A stretch of 64,000 nucleotides of DNA from Chryseobacterium oleae. Its GTDB lineage: Bacteria; Bacteroidota; Bacteroidia; Flavobacteriales; Weeksellaceae. Position 1 is the first letter of the stretch. The number at the start of each line of letters is the position of its first letter. The stretch lies in assembly GCF_900115055.1 (NCBI RefSeq), contig NZ_FOVD01000002.1:186001-250000 (forward strand). The letters are read 5' to 3'. The translations under genes were made by a program, and so were the position numbers. Shown in pieces: positions 46,723 to 55,024 of the stretch. The notes below the pieces were generated by a model. That model was given only the letters and a program-made list of their open reading frames with translations. It searched no databases and was not told where the DNA came from.

Positions 46723-47577
46723 GTGAGGTTTTTAATCATCATTCCTGCCCACAACGAAGAAGAAAATCTTCCTTTCACACTGGATTCTTTACAGCAGCAA
46801 AGTTTTAAAGATTTCAGAACGGTGATTGTTAATGACGGTTCTACAGACAGAACGACGGAAGTCATCAGGAAATATACGGATCATGATTCCCGTTTTGAAA
46901 CCGTAAATCTTCAGAAATCAGCACATCAACCGGGTTCTAAAGTGGTAAACGCTTTTAAAAACGGACTGAAAACTCAAAATACAGACGAATTTGATATCAT
47001 CTGTAAATTTGATGCAGACATTATTCTTCCTGACAATTATCTTGAAACAGTGGCCAATGCCTTTAAAAATAATCCGGAATACGGACTTGTAGGAGGATTG
47101 CTGTATGTAGAAAAAGACGGAAGCTGGGTATATGAGGGGAATTCCAATAAACACCACGTGAGAGGCCCTATGAAAGCTTATCGTAAGGAGTGTTTTGTAC
47201 AGATCGGAGGCTTGAGAGAAACGCTAGGCTGGGATAATATTGATTCTATTTTGCTGGAAAATCTGGGCTGGAAAGAAGTTGTTCTTCCTGAACTTCAGGT
47301 GAAACTGATCAAGGTGAAAGGAGCGGATTATACCATCAGACCGGCAGATTATTACGGCAGGTATTTTTATTTTTTAGGACTGAACCGATTTCTGGCTTAT
47401 ATTGCGTCTTCAAAAGAAGCTGCGAAAAGCAAATCCGTATCTTTTTTCTTTAATATCATCAAAGCTTACGAAGCCTGCAAAACAGCAAAACTGGAACTGA
47501 AAATCTCAAAAGATGAGCAGAAAGCCATCAACGACAAACGCTGGAAAACACTCAAGAAAAAATGGCTAAAAATATAA
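46723..47577 (+). CDS. Family 2 glycosyltransferase
   Basis: 284 residues from GTG 46723 (MRFLIIIPAHNEEEN). An upstream start at 46678 lies in repeat DNA. The GT-A fold marks are FLIIIPAHNEEENLPF, VIVNDGSTDRT and the metal-binding FDADIILP (DxD). A C-terminal helical region follows. It transfers a sugar from a nucleotide donor, most likely in surface polysaccharide assembly given the next gene and the nearby flippase. Acceptor unknown. Confidence 0.9.
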   Translation: MRFLIIIPAHNEEENLPFTLDSLQQQSFKDFRTVIVNDGSTDRTTEVIRKYTDHDSRFETVNLQKSAHQPGSKVVNAFKNGLKTQNTDEFDIICKFDADIILPDNYLETVANAFKNNPEYGLVGGLLYVEKDGSWVYEGNSNKHHVRGPMKAYRKECFVQIGGLRETLGWDNIDSILLENLGWKEVVLPELQVKLIKVKGADYTIRPADYYGRYFYFLGLNRFLAYIASSKEAAKSKSVSFFFNIIKAYEACKTAKLELKISKDEQKAINDKRWKTLKKKWLKI

Positions 47578-47641
47578 TAAAGGCAGACTGAGATCCAGTC
47601 AAACACTTTACCTTTGCTAATCCCTAATCCCTAATCCCTAA

Positions 47642-48682
47642 TTGAAAAAAATCGCCTACATAGAAATAGACACCCACGCAGAAATTGCACAGGCCTTCAT
47701 AAATATCATGAAGGATTCTTCTGATTTTAATGTAGATTATTATTTTTCAAAGAAGATCAAGGATCTGGTGGAGAAGAATGATGAAACGGTATTTTTATCC
47801 GACGGTTCTATGATTTTGGAGCAACTGAAGTTAAAAAAATACGATCTTATCATTATTGGAACGGTTCACAGGTATTTCAATACTTTCCATGCATTGGTTC
47901 AAAAATATAATGCAGCGGTGATTGTTCATAATATCAATTTTTCAACAGCTTCCAAAGGGGCATTGATGAAGAGTATTTTCAAAGGAGATCTCATTTACAG
48001 GCTTAAACTCTGGTGGAAAGAAGGTTTATTTTATACCGGAAAAACGTATCGCAATGCTAAAGGTTTACTGGTACTAGATGAAGAACTTTCATCAGATATC
48101 TATGAATTTTTGCCTGTTTTTTACAGCGAAAACTTTGAAAGGCAGGAAAATGAAGCCCTGACTGTTGTGATTCCGGGAGGCGTTTCTCAGAAGAGGAGGG
48201 ACTATGATCATGTTTTTAAAACCATCCAGAATTTTAAAACCGAAGAAAAATATGCGTTTGTATTTCTAGGAAAAGCTAAAGATGATGAACTGAAAAAGCT
48301 TGAAAAATTAGCAAAAAAACTTCCCAAAAATATCTCTATACAATATTTTTCAGACAGAGTTTCCAATCATGATTTCGAAGAAGGGATGCAGAAAGCAGAT
48401 GTTTTGTGGTGTCCGATTCAGCAGAAAACTGAATTTTTCAGCAGAGAAGAAATTTATGGCCTTACCAAAATGACCGGAAACCTTGGAGATGCCATTAAAT
48501 ATGGCAAAACAGCTGTTTTTCCTAAGGATTATCCTTCGAGACTGGAATTTATCATTCCTGAGGCGGAAAATATTTTAGAGCAGTTTAAAGGGCTTAAAAA
48601 CGCCCGCTTCGATTTCCAGAAAGAGTACAACAAAAAGTCTGTACTGAAAAGGCTTGAAGATGTTCTTTTGGGCTTGATTTAG
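47642..48682 (+). CDS. Glycosyltransferase-like (GT-B fold) protein
   Basis: 346 residues from a TTG start (MKKIAYIEIDTHAEIAQAF); an ATG inside would cut the first strand. The N-terminal half is Rossmann-like; the C-terminal half has VVIPGGVSQKRRDYD, YAFVFLGKAKDDELK and ADVLWCPIQQKTEFFSREE, the order expected of a GT-B donor-binding domain. The gene follows the GT2 gene by 64 bases. I place it as a probable sugar transferase, but do not recognise a numbered family. Confidence 0.7.
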   Translation: MKKIAYIEIDTHAEIAQAFINIMKDSSDFNVDYYFSKKIKDLVEKNDETVFLSDGSMILEQLKLKKYDLIIIGTVHRYFNTFHALVQKYNAAVIVHNINFSTASKGALMKSIFKGDLIYRLKLWWKEGLFYTGKTYRNAKGLLVLDEELSSDIYEFLPVFYSENFERQENEALTVVIPGGVSQKRRDYDHVFKTIQNFKTEEKYAFVFLGKAKDDELKKLEKLAKKLPKNISIQYFSDRVSNHDFEEGMQKADVLWCPIQQKTEFFSREEIYGLTKMTGNLGDAIKYGKTAVFPKDYPSRLEFIIPEAENILEQFKGLKNARFDFQKEYNKKSVLKRLEDVLLGLI

Positions 48683-48689
48683 AAGATTT

Positions 48690-48931
48690 CAGACGTCAGA
48701 TTTCAGACATGAGACTTTAGGTTAAGACTGGGATTGAAAAACGTCAATGGTGAATTTTGCTTCGCAAGTGAATGGTGAGTGGTAGATTTAGGAAACAAGA
48801 GCTAGGCAACAAGACTTAATATGTCAGAATTCAGACATGAGACATTACTATCAATCAGCAACTGTCAACTAGCAACCTTCTACACTCATAAACCCTAAAA
48901 CACTCAAACTCTCCAACCCCGCATCCTGTCC
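48690..48931. repeat. Intergenic repeat mosaic, including inverted copy of the GCGAAGC repeat
   Basis: TTTCAGACGTCAGATTTCAG-type units (48690-48715) and the inverted third copy of the ATTCACCATT/GCGAAGC repeat at 48741-48780. No gene or terminator is visible between the two convergent genes. Confidence 0.6.
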
Positions 48932-50431
48932 TTATTTAAATTTAAAAATACTCTTGATAAAATTTACATTCAGATAATTCTCGAGTGGGAATACTTTGGT
49001 GAAATAATTTCCGATGTAGATCAGGATCAAAACGACAGCCGGTTTGTAAACCAGATTGATGAAATTATTATTGAAAGTAGGCAAAACAATCGCTACTGTA
49101 ATCGCTAATGTACAAATGATGGAAACAAAAATCATCTCAATGGTTAATGGAGAAACTTTGAAGACAAAGTAATTGAACGCGATCTTGATGACATTATAAG
49201 TCGTGAGTGAAATAGCGGTAGATAAAGCGATTCCGATCAGTTTAAGATCTGTATTTTTAATGAAATAATAGTTCAGTCCTATAGTAAGCCCTGCCAGAAG
49301 AATCATGACAATGATGTTGAATCTGTAGTATTTTGAAAGTGAAATAATATTTCCGTTAAAGCCTGTTGCCAGATCAATTAAAACAGCAGAACCCCAGATC
49401 CATACTACGGGCTCATATTCTCTAAGCAAAGTTCCGTTTTTAGGCATAAATTCCGTCAGATATGGAAAGCCAACCATAATGCATGAAAACAGGACGGCAC
49501 CTAAAAAATATAAAGATAAAGATGTCTTTTTGTGAAACCTGTCAAGTTCCTCCATATCGCCGTCTGCCAGTGTTTTGCTGATAATCGGAGCTGAGATATT
49601 AAAAAGTCCCAGCTGAGGAATAGAAATTAACGAAATCAGAGCGTACAATACAGAGTAAATTCCAACTTCCTCCATTCCCATAAACTCACCAATCATGAAA
49701 TTGTTGATCGCGAGATAATTACCGAAAGTTCCTAAGAATCCAAAAAAGCTGTAAGCCGCAAATTCTTTATAAAAATTGTCTTTTTTAAAATAGTCTGTAC
49801 TGAAATCAAGGGTAATTTTTTCCAGCTTATTGGTATAAAAAACATATCCGATAAACATTAGGAAAAACATTCCGAAGAAAAAGAACAATGCCGTTTTCTC
49901 GGGTATTGATGAGGCTTCTGTGTATTGGGAAACCAGATAGATGAAGATCAGAAAGGCTCCAAGGTTGGCAATTTTCGGGAAGAGATTGTCGAAAATATTT
50001 GAAACAACAATTCTTTTATAATTTGAAATGTATTTATTGAAAATAGCACAAAACGAAAGCATTAAGGTAAGAGGAAGGATGATTTCTTTGATTTTCCAGG
50101 CTTTCGTATTCTTAAATCCCGGGAAAAAATAGGGGAGCAGGAAAAAAACACATAAAAATATAATGAAATTGATCAAAACAGCTGCTAATGAAAGCGAAAG
50201 CATATTTTGCTTTTTTCCGTCTTTATCTACCTTATTAAAAAATTTTACGTTGGAATAAGAAATCCCGAAAACAACAAAAGGCACGAGTATTTCAGCGGTT
50301 GGCATGATGTATCTTAACGTCCCGTAGAACTCAAGATTATTCATGAAAATAAAAATGGAACCGGTACCCAGCAGAAAGCCAATATAACCTATGATGGAAT
50401 ACTTGAACCCCTGTCTCGCTACTACACTCAT
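48932..50431 (-). CDS. Polysaccharide flippase (Wzx/MOP superfamily)
   Basis: 499 residues with about 12-14 transmembrane helices throughout. N-terminus GFKYSIIGYIGFLLGTGSIF and repeated six-helix halves fit the MOP-type flippases that move lipid-linked oligosaccharides to the periplasmic face. The gene lies 9 bases after a FkbM methyltransferase in one operon, across from the glycosyltransferases at 46.7-48.7 kb, which supports a surface-glycan role. Confidence 0.85.
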   Translation of the reverse strand: MSVVARQGFKYSIIGYIGFLLGTGSIFIFMNNLEFYGTLRYIMPTAEILVPFVVFGISYSNVKFFNKVDKDGKKQNMLSLSLAAVLINFIIFLCVFFLLPYFFPGFKNTKAWKIKEIILPLTLMLSFCAIFNKYISNYKRIVVSNIFDNLFPKIANLGAFLIFIYLVSQYTEASSIPEKTALFFFFGMFFLMFIGYVFYTNKLEKITLDFSTDYFKKDNFYKEFAAYSFFGFLGTFGNYLAINNFMIGEFMGMEEVGIYSVLYALISLISIPQLGLFNISAPIISKTLADGDMEELDRFHKKTSLSLYFLGAVLFSCIMVGFPYLTEFMPKNGTLLREYEPVVWIWGSAVLIDLATGFNGNIISLSKYYRFNIIVMILLAGLTIGLNYYFIKNTDLKLIGIALSTAISLTTYNVIKIAFNYFVFKVSPLTIEMIFVSIICTLAITVAIVLPTFNNNFINLVYKPAVVLILIYIGNYFTKVFPLENYLNVNFIKSIFKFK

Positions 50432-50440
50432 ACTGTTCTT

Positions 50441-51235
50441 TTAATGGTTTTTTGGCGTAAAAATAATGTTGTTGATATAGCTGGTCTTGTTTTTTTCATC
50501 GTTCGTGTTGTGTAGTAAAATCTCTTCCGTCAGGAGTTCCAGCTTAAAACTGTCACGGTTAAGATAGTTGGCTTCATATCCCCAGGTTTTTACTTCAGAA
50601 ATATCATTCCAGATGGGGTTTTCGTGGTGCCTCTGTTCCATTTCTACCATTAACGTTGGAAGAAACCTTTTGATGATTTCTTTAGCGCCGGATAAGGTCT
50701 TCATTTCATTGCCTTCCACATCTATTTTAATGAAATCCAGTCTGTCAAAATGTTCTATAGCAGCCCATTCATCCAGCTTGATTACTTTTACCTTTTCGGT
50801 ATAGCTTTTCTCTTCGCCTTTTTCTTTGTATGAGGTGTTTAAAGTCCCACGGGAAGCGATTTGCCTGCCATTGATGATCGGAACCTTAAATTCAGCGGTC
50901 GTGTTTTCGTCAGAAAGTGCTAAAGGGAATATTCTCATCCTGGGAAAAAGCCTTTTCAGACGTCGGTAAAGCTTTTTGTTGGGTTCAAAACCATAAACAT
51001 GCTCATGGTTCAGTTTGTTTTCCAGTTGATAAAGAAAAGTTCCAACATTGGCTCCGATGTCCAGTATTACAGCATTTTTGGGAAGGTATTCCTTGATCCA
51101 TACCAGTTCCGGTTCTACATTCCGCGCCGAAAAATTACTTTTTGTAAGATTGTTTAAATTCTTAAAATATCTTTTCTTGTAAAAACTCGGACTTATATAT
51201 TGTAGTTTTTCTGCAATTGTTTGGTATAAAGACAT
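50441..51235 (-). CDS. FkbM-family methyltransferase
   Basis: 264 residues from ATG 51235; a TTG at 51259 overlaps the promoter element and is rejected. The SAM-binding motif AVILDIGANVGTFLYQL and the family motif FIKIDVEGNEMKTLSGA are present. FkbM-type enzymes O-methylate sugars or polyketides. In this setting (flippase next in operon) it likely methylates a surface glycan sugar, which is inference. Confidence 0.9.
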   Translation of the reverse strand: MSLYQTIAEKLQYISPSFYKKRYFKNLNNLTKSNFSARNVEPELVWIKEYLPKNAVILDIGANVGTFLYQLENKLNHEHVYGFEPNKKLYRRLKRLFPRMRIFPLALSDENTTAEFKVPIINGRQIASRGTLNTSYKEKGEEKSYTEKVKVIKLDEWAAIEHFDRLDFIKIDVEGNEMKTLSGAKEIIKRFLPTLMVEMEQRHHENPIWNDISEVKTWGYEANYLNRDSFKLELLTEEILLHNTNDEKNKTSYINNIIFTPKNH

Positions 51236-51256
51236 CCTTAGTTGTTTGACGAAAAG

Positions 51257-51264
51257 CAAAGATA
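51257..51264 (-). promoter_or_regulatory. -7 element for the FkbM-flippase operon
   Basis: Minus-strand TATCTTTG, 21 bases before the ATG at 51235. Confidence 0.6.
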
Positions 51265-51506
51265 AGCAAAAATGTTAAACTGATGTTAAAAAATAATAAA
51301 TATAACCAATTGATTATCAATTTATAACTTTTAAGTTGTATTTTATAAAAAATTGAATTTTAGAAGATTGACGGTTTGCCGTAAAGACGATTCCTGAATA
51401 AGATATTCTGAAATACGATTTCGTGTGATTAATGATAAAATTAAGGCTTGTTTAAATTTATTATCACGATAATGACAGGCTCATAGGTTTACAGAAATGC
51501 TTTTTT

Positions 51507-51823
51507 AACCACAAAAGCCACAAAAGTTTTTAACACTTAAGTTATTTTAAGTTTAAATGCTTTGCGAAAAGAAGCTCACATAAGTTTAATAAAATCAAAG
51601 ATTTTTATTCAGTATTCTATCCATAAACATCTGTGAAAATCTGTGGAATCTGTGGTTAAAATATCAACCACAAAAGCCACAAAAGTCACAAAAGCTTTAC
51701 ACTTAAGTTACTAGAAGTTTAAATGCTTGCGCATAAAAAGTTCACATAAGTTCTGTAAAAATCAAGATTTTTATACTGAATACTATCCATAAACATCTGT
51801 GAAAATCTGTGGAATCAGTGGTT
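51507..51823 (+). repeat. ~150-bp intergenic repeat, locus C: two tandem copies and a partial third
   Basis: Copies are 51507-51657 and 51666-51823, and the start of a third (AACTGCAAAAGTCGCAAAA) is at 51829-51850. Same orientation and landmarks as locus A: AACCACAAAAG start, ACACTTAAGTTA, AAATC(AAAG)ATTTTTAT, CCATAAACATCTGTGAAAAT, end GTGGTT. Confidence 0.85.
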
Positions 51824-51941
51824 AAAAAATTTAACTGCAAAAGTCGCAAAATCAAAATTCCCACAGCTCACAACTTCAAAAACAACAAATCACTCTTGAA
51901 ATCCATGTCCCTGCGGGAACTTTAAAAATAAAACTCCTTAT

Positions 51942-52769
51942 TTAATTTTGAGAATATTTAGCATAAGCCTTGGCTAGTTTTTCATCATATTTATTTTGCT
52001 TGTAACCGGCTCCGTTATAAAGTTTGGCAAAACCTGCCCAGTTTTTATTTCTGAGATGAACCAGACAATTATTTTTCTCCAGAAACTTTCCAAAAGCTTT
52101 CAGATGCTCACCTTCATTGATTTCCATTTGCGAAACGAAATGCTGGACATTCGTGTAGCCTAAGTTTTTAGCATGATAACCCATAATCTGAAAACTTCCC
52201 CACGACGCAGAAGATAATGCAGCTTCTTCAAAGCTTGGACTGTTGTCTAGGCTGATCGCCTCATTGAGTCGGTCATATTCTTTCACGCCTCCCTGATAAT
52301 AGGCTCTCGTCCATTTTGGATAAAGAACATTCTGGCTGTTTGAATTGTAATAGGAATTCGGATCAATGCCTCTTTTCTTGAGTTCGCTCCAGAACACATG
52401 GCCTTCAAACAGGATTTTGGGCTTATTGTTGATTAAAAAACCTTTTCCGCTGCTTTCAATTTCATTTACCGCTTTTACGGCAGCTAATTCCAGATCGTAT
52501 TCTTGAGCAAAATTGATAAGGTCACTTTCTTTTAAGAATTTATCAGTTTGGCTGACTGGTCTTTCATCTTTTTCAAGGAGAACGGCCCAGGTTTTTACCC
52601 CAACGATTCCGTCTACGACCAAACCGTTTTTGCTTTGAAAATCCTTTACCGCTTCATCGACTTCCAAAGTGAATGAATCTGAAATCTTAATGCTGTATCC
52701 CAGTTGATAAAGAATCTCGCATAGTGTTTGTACTTCCTGTGCTTTTGTGTAATATTTTAAAAGTTTCAT
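51942..52769 (-). CDS. N-acetylmuramidase with N-terminal peptidoglycan-binding domain
   Basis: 275 residues from ATG 52769; the frame is open further upstream only through a 7-bp tandem repeat. A PG_binding_1-type domain (about 10-65: LCEILYQLGYSIKISD, VKDFQSKNGLVVDGIVG) precedes an N-acetylmuramidase domain (DUF3380-like) with the likely catalytic glutamate in AVNEIESSGKGFL, ILFEGHVFW, and ASWGSFQIMGYHAKNLGY. No signal peptide is seen, as with endolysins that need another route of export. Two large unknown genes follow upstream on the same strand. Confidence 0.88.
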   Translation of the reverse strand: MKLLKYYTKAQEVQTLCEILYQLGYSIKISDSFTLEVDEAVKDFQSKNGLVVDGIVGVKTWAVLLEKDERPVSQTDKFLKESDLINFAQEYDLELAAVKAVNEIESSGKGFLINNKPKILFEGHVFWSELKKRGIDPNSYYNSNSQNVLYPKWTRAYYQGGVKEYDRLNEAISLDNSPSFEEAALSSASWGSFQIMGYHAKNLGYTNVQHFVSQMEINEGEHLKAFGKFLEKNNCLVHLRNKNWAGFAKLYNGAGYKQNKYDEKLAKAYAKYSQN

Positions 52770-52790
52770 GACAATAGTTTTTATTAAATA

Positions 52791-52825
52791 GTGAATTGTG
52801 AATTGTGAATTGTGAATTGTGAATT
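52791..52825. repeat. Five tandem copies of GTGAATT
   Basis: A perfect 7-bp unit is repeated five times just upstream of the muramidase start. Copy number could vary by slippage. A longer reading frame passes through it (FTIHNSQFTIHYL), which is not taken as coding. Confidence 0.85.
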
Positions 52826-52912
52826 TTTTTATGATAGGCTTCAATAATTTCATCCTCATCCTTAGTCTTAATCTTAACCTCAGTCTGACATCTGATATCT
52901 GAAGTCTGCCAT

Positions 52913-54808
52913 CTAATTAACCGGTATCTTCGGCATCTTCTCACAAATCATCCCGATCAGGAAAAAAGATTTAAATTTCACTTCCTCTCTTTGAAGTTTG
53001 TATTCCAAATTGAGAGGCATGGCGCTGGTTACGCTGAAGTTCTGATTTAAAATCGCATAATCATCGATTCTCAGTTCGATACTGTATTCCCCGAGAGGAA
53101 TCAATTGGTTGATCATCCCTGTTTCATTGCTTTCGATCTCAAAAATCCGGTTGTTATTGGTTCCTTTGATAGAAATGCCACATTTATAGATCGGTTCATT
53201 ATTGATCTTATCTAAAATCCTGAACTGTACAACAGCTCCGGCAGGCGGTAGCGGAACAGGGATGGGAATTGGTATCGGTGTAGGAATCGGCGTAGGAGTT
53301 GGTGTTGGTATTGTTGGGAATTTCGGTCCCCATGAACCCCAGGGTACTTTGATGGGGTTGGCTGGCTGGGGAGTAGGTTGTACCGGACTGGCTCCGTGAG
53401 GAACAGGATTGAGGGGGTGTAAGTTTTTAATATTATTGATGATATTTCCCATATTAGTCTTGCCCGCGAAAGATGCATTGACCGTTGTTTTCATGGCTTC
53501 TACAGGTTCCGGTTCTACAGCTGTTTTAGCGTTGAAACTATTTATAACTGTTGCTTTTTGGGTTCCTGCAATAGCCGTCTTTCTGGCCATATAATTTAAC
53601 TGATCAGATTTGATGGTTTTTACATTAGTGATCGCTTTCAGGAACTTCTGATTATTATTTTTATTCACAAAAACCTGCTGCTTCATCACCATCGGCCCGA
53701 AATAAACCAGCTGTTCCGAATTGCTTACACTGGCGTTGATTATTGACGGATCTAAAATCACTTTCAGATTTTTAATCAGAATCATGGTTTTTGGATAGGC
53801 GGGAAGTTTGAAATCGTTGGAAATGGTCTGCCCGTCTGATATTTTTTTAGGTTCTTTCCATTCAAAATAATCGGAGAGCATGAAATTTTTATTGAACCAG
53901 TTTCTTTTTAGATGCACAAAAGAATAGTCTACTTCCACCGCCTGAATCATACTTTCGTCATAATCTATGGATAATATTTCGGAAGGAATATTTTCATTGC
54001 TGTTTTTCGCCTCGGAATGAAGTCCCTCCAGTTCAGATTTTTCAATACGCATGCTGTTCCACCCGGATTCATTCTCCATAAAATCATAGGGAATGAAATT
54101 AATATCATGAATCGACGAGTTACTGATCACATCTGTCTTCTCAGCAGCTTCAAAGGTATGTTTTGCATTCTGTGCCATGGCGAGATAGAGATCGGCATCA
54201 GATGATTTGTTAATTCTTGTCAATTCCTTTTCAATCGTGTCTTTGCTACCTTTTACTTTCCATTCAGAAAAAGCGAGTTCTTTTAAATTGTTCAGGGTTA
54301 TGAGCCTGTCGTTCCAGTTACTTTTTTCTTCTTCGGTATCAAGTCCATCAAATAGCAGAAGATGATCAGTCACTTTATTAACGGTGTCTTCAAATAATGT
54401 TCTGTATTTTTTGTAAGCTTTAAATTCCTTGGTGTCACTGTTTTTAGCATCAAATAAAACGGTGCTCTTGTTGTCGAGAACTTTATCCAGGTTTTCTTCC
54501 AGGTTTTTCAGATTGTTTTTGTCCAGAATATCTCTGTAAATATCAAACAGAGAATTGTTCGGGTTCAGATCCCAGAAGTTGGGCGAGATAGGAATGGAAT
54601 TAAGTTCATAGGCGACATTCTGCTTTTTAATAATCGAAAGCGCTTTTTTCTGTTCATCGTTCAGCAGACTCTGAGGTTTCAGAAGTTCCAGTTCCTCATT
54701 ATCATAAATTCTAAGTGATGGACAAATCATTGGCAGATCATTCTCCATCGAACTTTGGGACATATAAATGTTCTTAAGCTTCTGGTAGACGGCTACAAAA
54801 TATTTCAT
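52913..54808 (-). CDS. Large uncharacterised protein with RxWF core, proline-rich linker and C-terminal beta domain
   Basis: 631 residues, no signal peptide. The N-terminal half (1-250) is mainly helical. The core about 280-355 contains SFVHLKRNWFNKNF, KKISDGQTIS and PKTMILIKNLKVILD. The same pattern occurs in the next gene (RGWFNQQF, DGKGKG, ITELIIAKDVSFNF). A proline-rich linker (about 465-522, PTPTPTPIPTPIP) leads to a carboxypeptidase-regulatory/prealbumin-like domain (525-605, KCGISIKGTNN, LIPLGEYSIEL). Function is unknown. Sharing a core with its neighbour and lying beside a muramidase suggests joint action at the envelope. Confidence 0.7.
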   Translation of the reverse strand: MKYFVAVYQKLKNIYMSQSSMENDLPMICPSLRIYDNEELELLKPQSLLNDEQKKALSIIKKQNVAYELNSIPISPNFWDLNPNNSLFDIYRDILDKNNLKNLEENLDKVLDNKSTVLFDAKNSDTKEFKAYKKYRTLFEDTVNKVTDHLLLFDGLDTEEEKSNWNDRLITLNNLKELAFSEWKVKGSKDTIEKELTRINKSSDADLYLAMAQNAKHTFEAAEKTDVISNSSIHDINFIPYDFMENESGWNSMRIEKSELEGLHSEAKNSNENIPSEILSIDYDESMIQAVEVDYSFVHLKRNWFNKNFMLSDYFEWKEPKKISDGQTISNDFKLPAYPKTMILIKNLKVILDPSIINASVSNSEQLVYFGPMVMKQQVFVNKNNNQKFLKAITNVKTIKSDQLNYMARKTAIAGTQKATVINSFNAKTAVEPEPVEAMKTTVNASFAGKTNMGNIINNIKNLHPLNPVPHGASPVQPTPQPANPIKVPWGSWGPKFPTIPTPTPTPIPTPIPIPIPVPLPPAGAVVQFRILDKINNEPIYKCGISIKGTNNNRIFEIESNETGMINQLIPLGEYSIELRIDDYAILNQNFSVTSAMPLNLEYKLQREEVKFKSFFLIGMICEKMPKIPVN

Positions 54809-54836
54809 GGTTATAGTTTTTAGTTTAGGTGAATAA

Positions 54837-54859
54837 CCGGCAGAAAAAACTTCTGCCGG
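54837..54859 (-). terminator. Hairpin between the two large unknown genes
   Basis: CCGGCAGAA (54837-54845) pairs with TTCTGCCGG (54851-54859), 166 bases beyond the stop of the 55025 gene. It may reduce read-through between the paralogues. Confidence 0.65.
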
Positions 54860-55024
54860 CTATTCTTATTGAGAAGGATATATGAAGTTATAAGATAGGA
54901 AGAGGGAAAAAGGAGGCTGGAAGTCAGTATTGTACATTCATCCTTTAATGGTTTTTAAAACTAAACCGTGATTGAATCTTGTACTCAATAACTTCCTTCT
55001 TCCAGCTTCAGACTTCCTTTCTGC

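Noticed and set aside
52770..52859. Upstream extension of the muramidase
   Set aside because: The added residues are translated from the GTGAATT tandem repeat and its flank.
53202..53399. Antisense frame with repeated GIGVGIGVGV-like residues
   Set aside because: It is the mirror of the proline-rich linker of the minus-strand 631-residue protein, not a separate gene.
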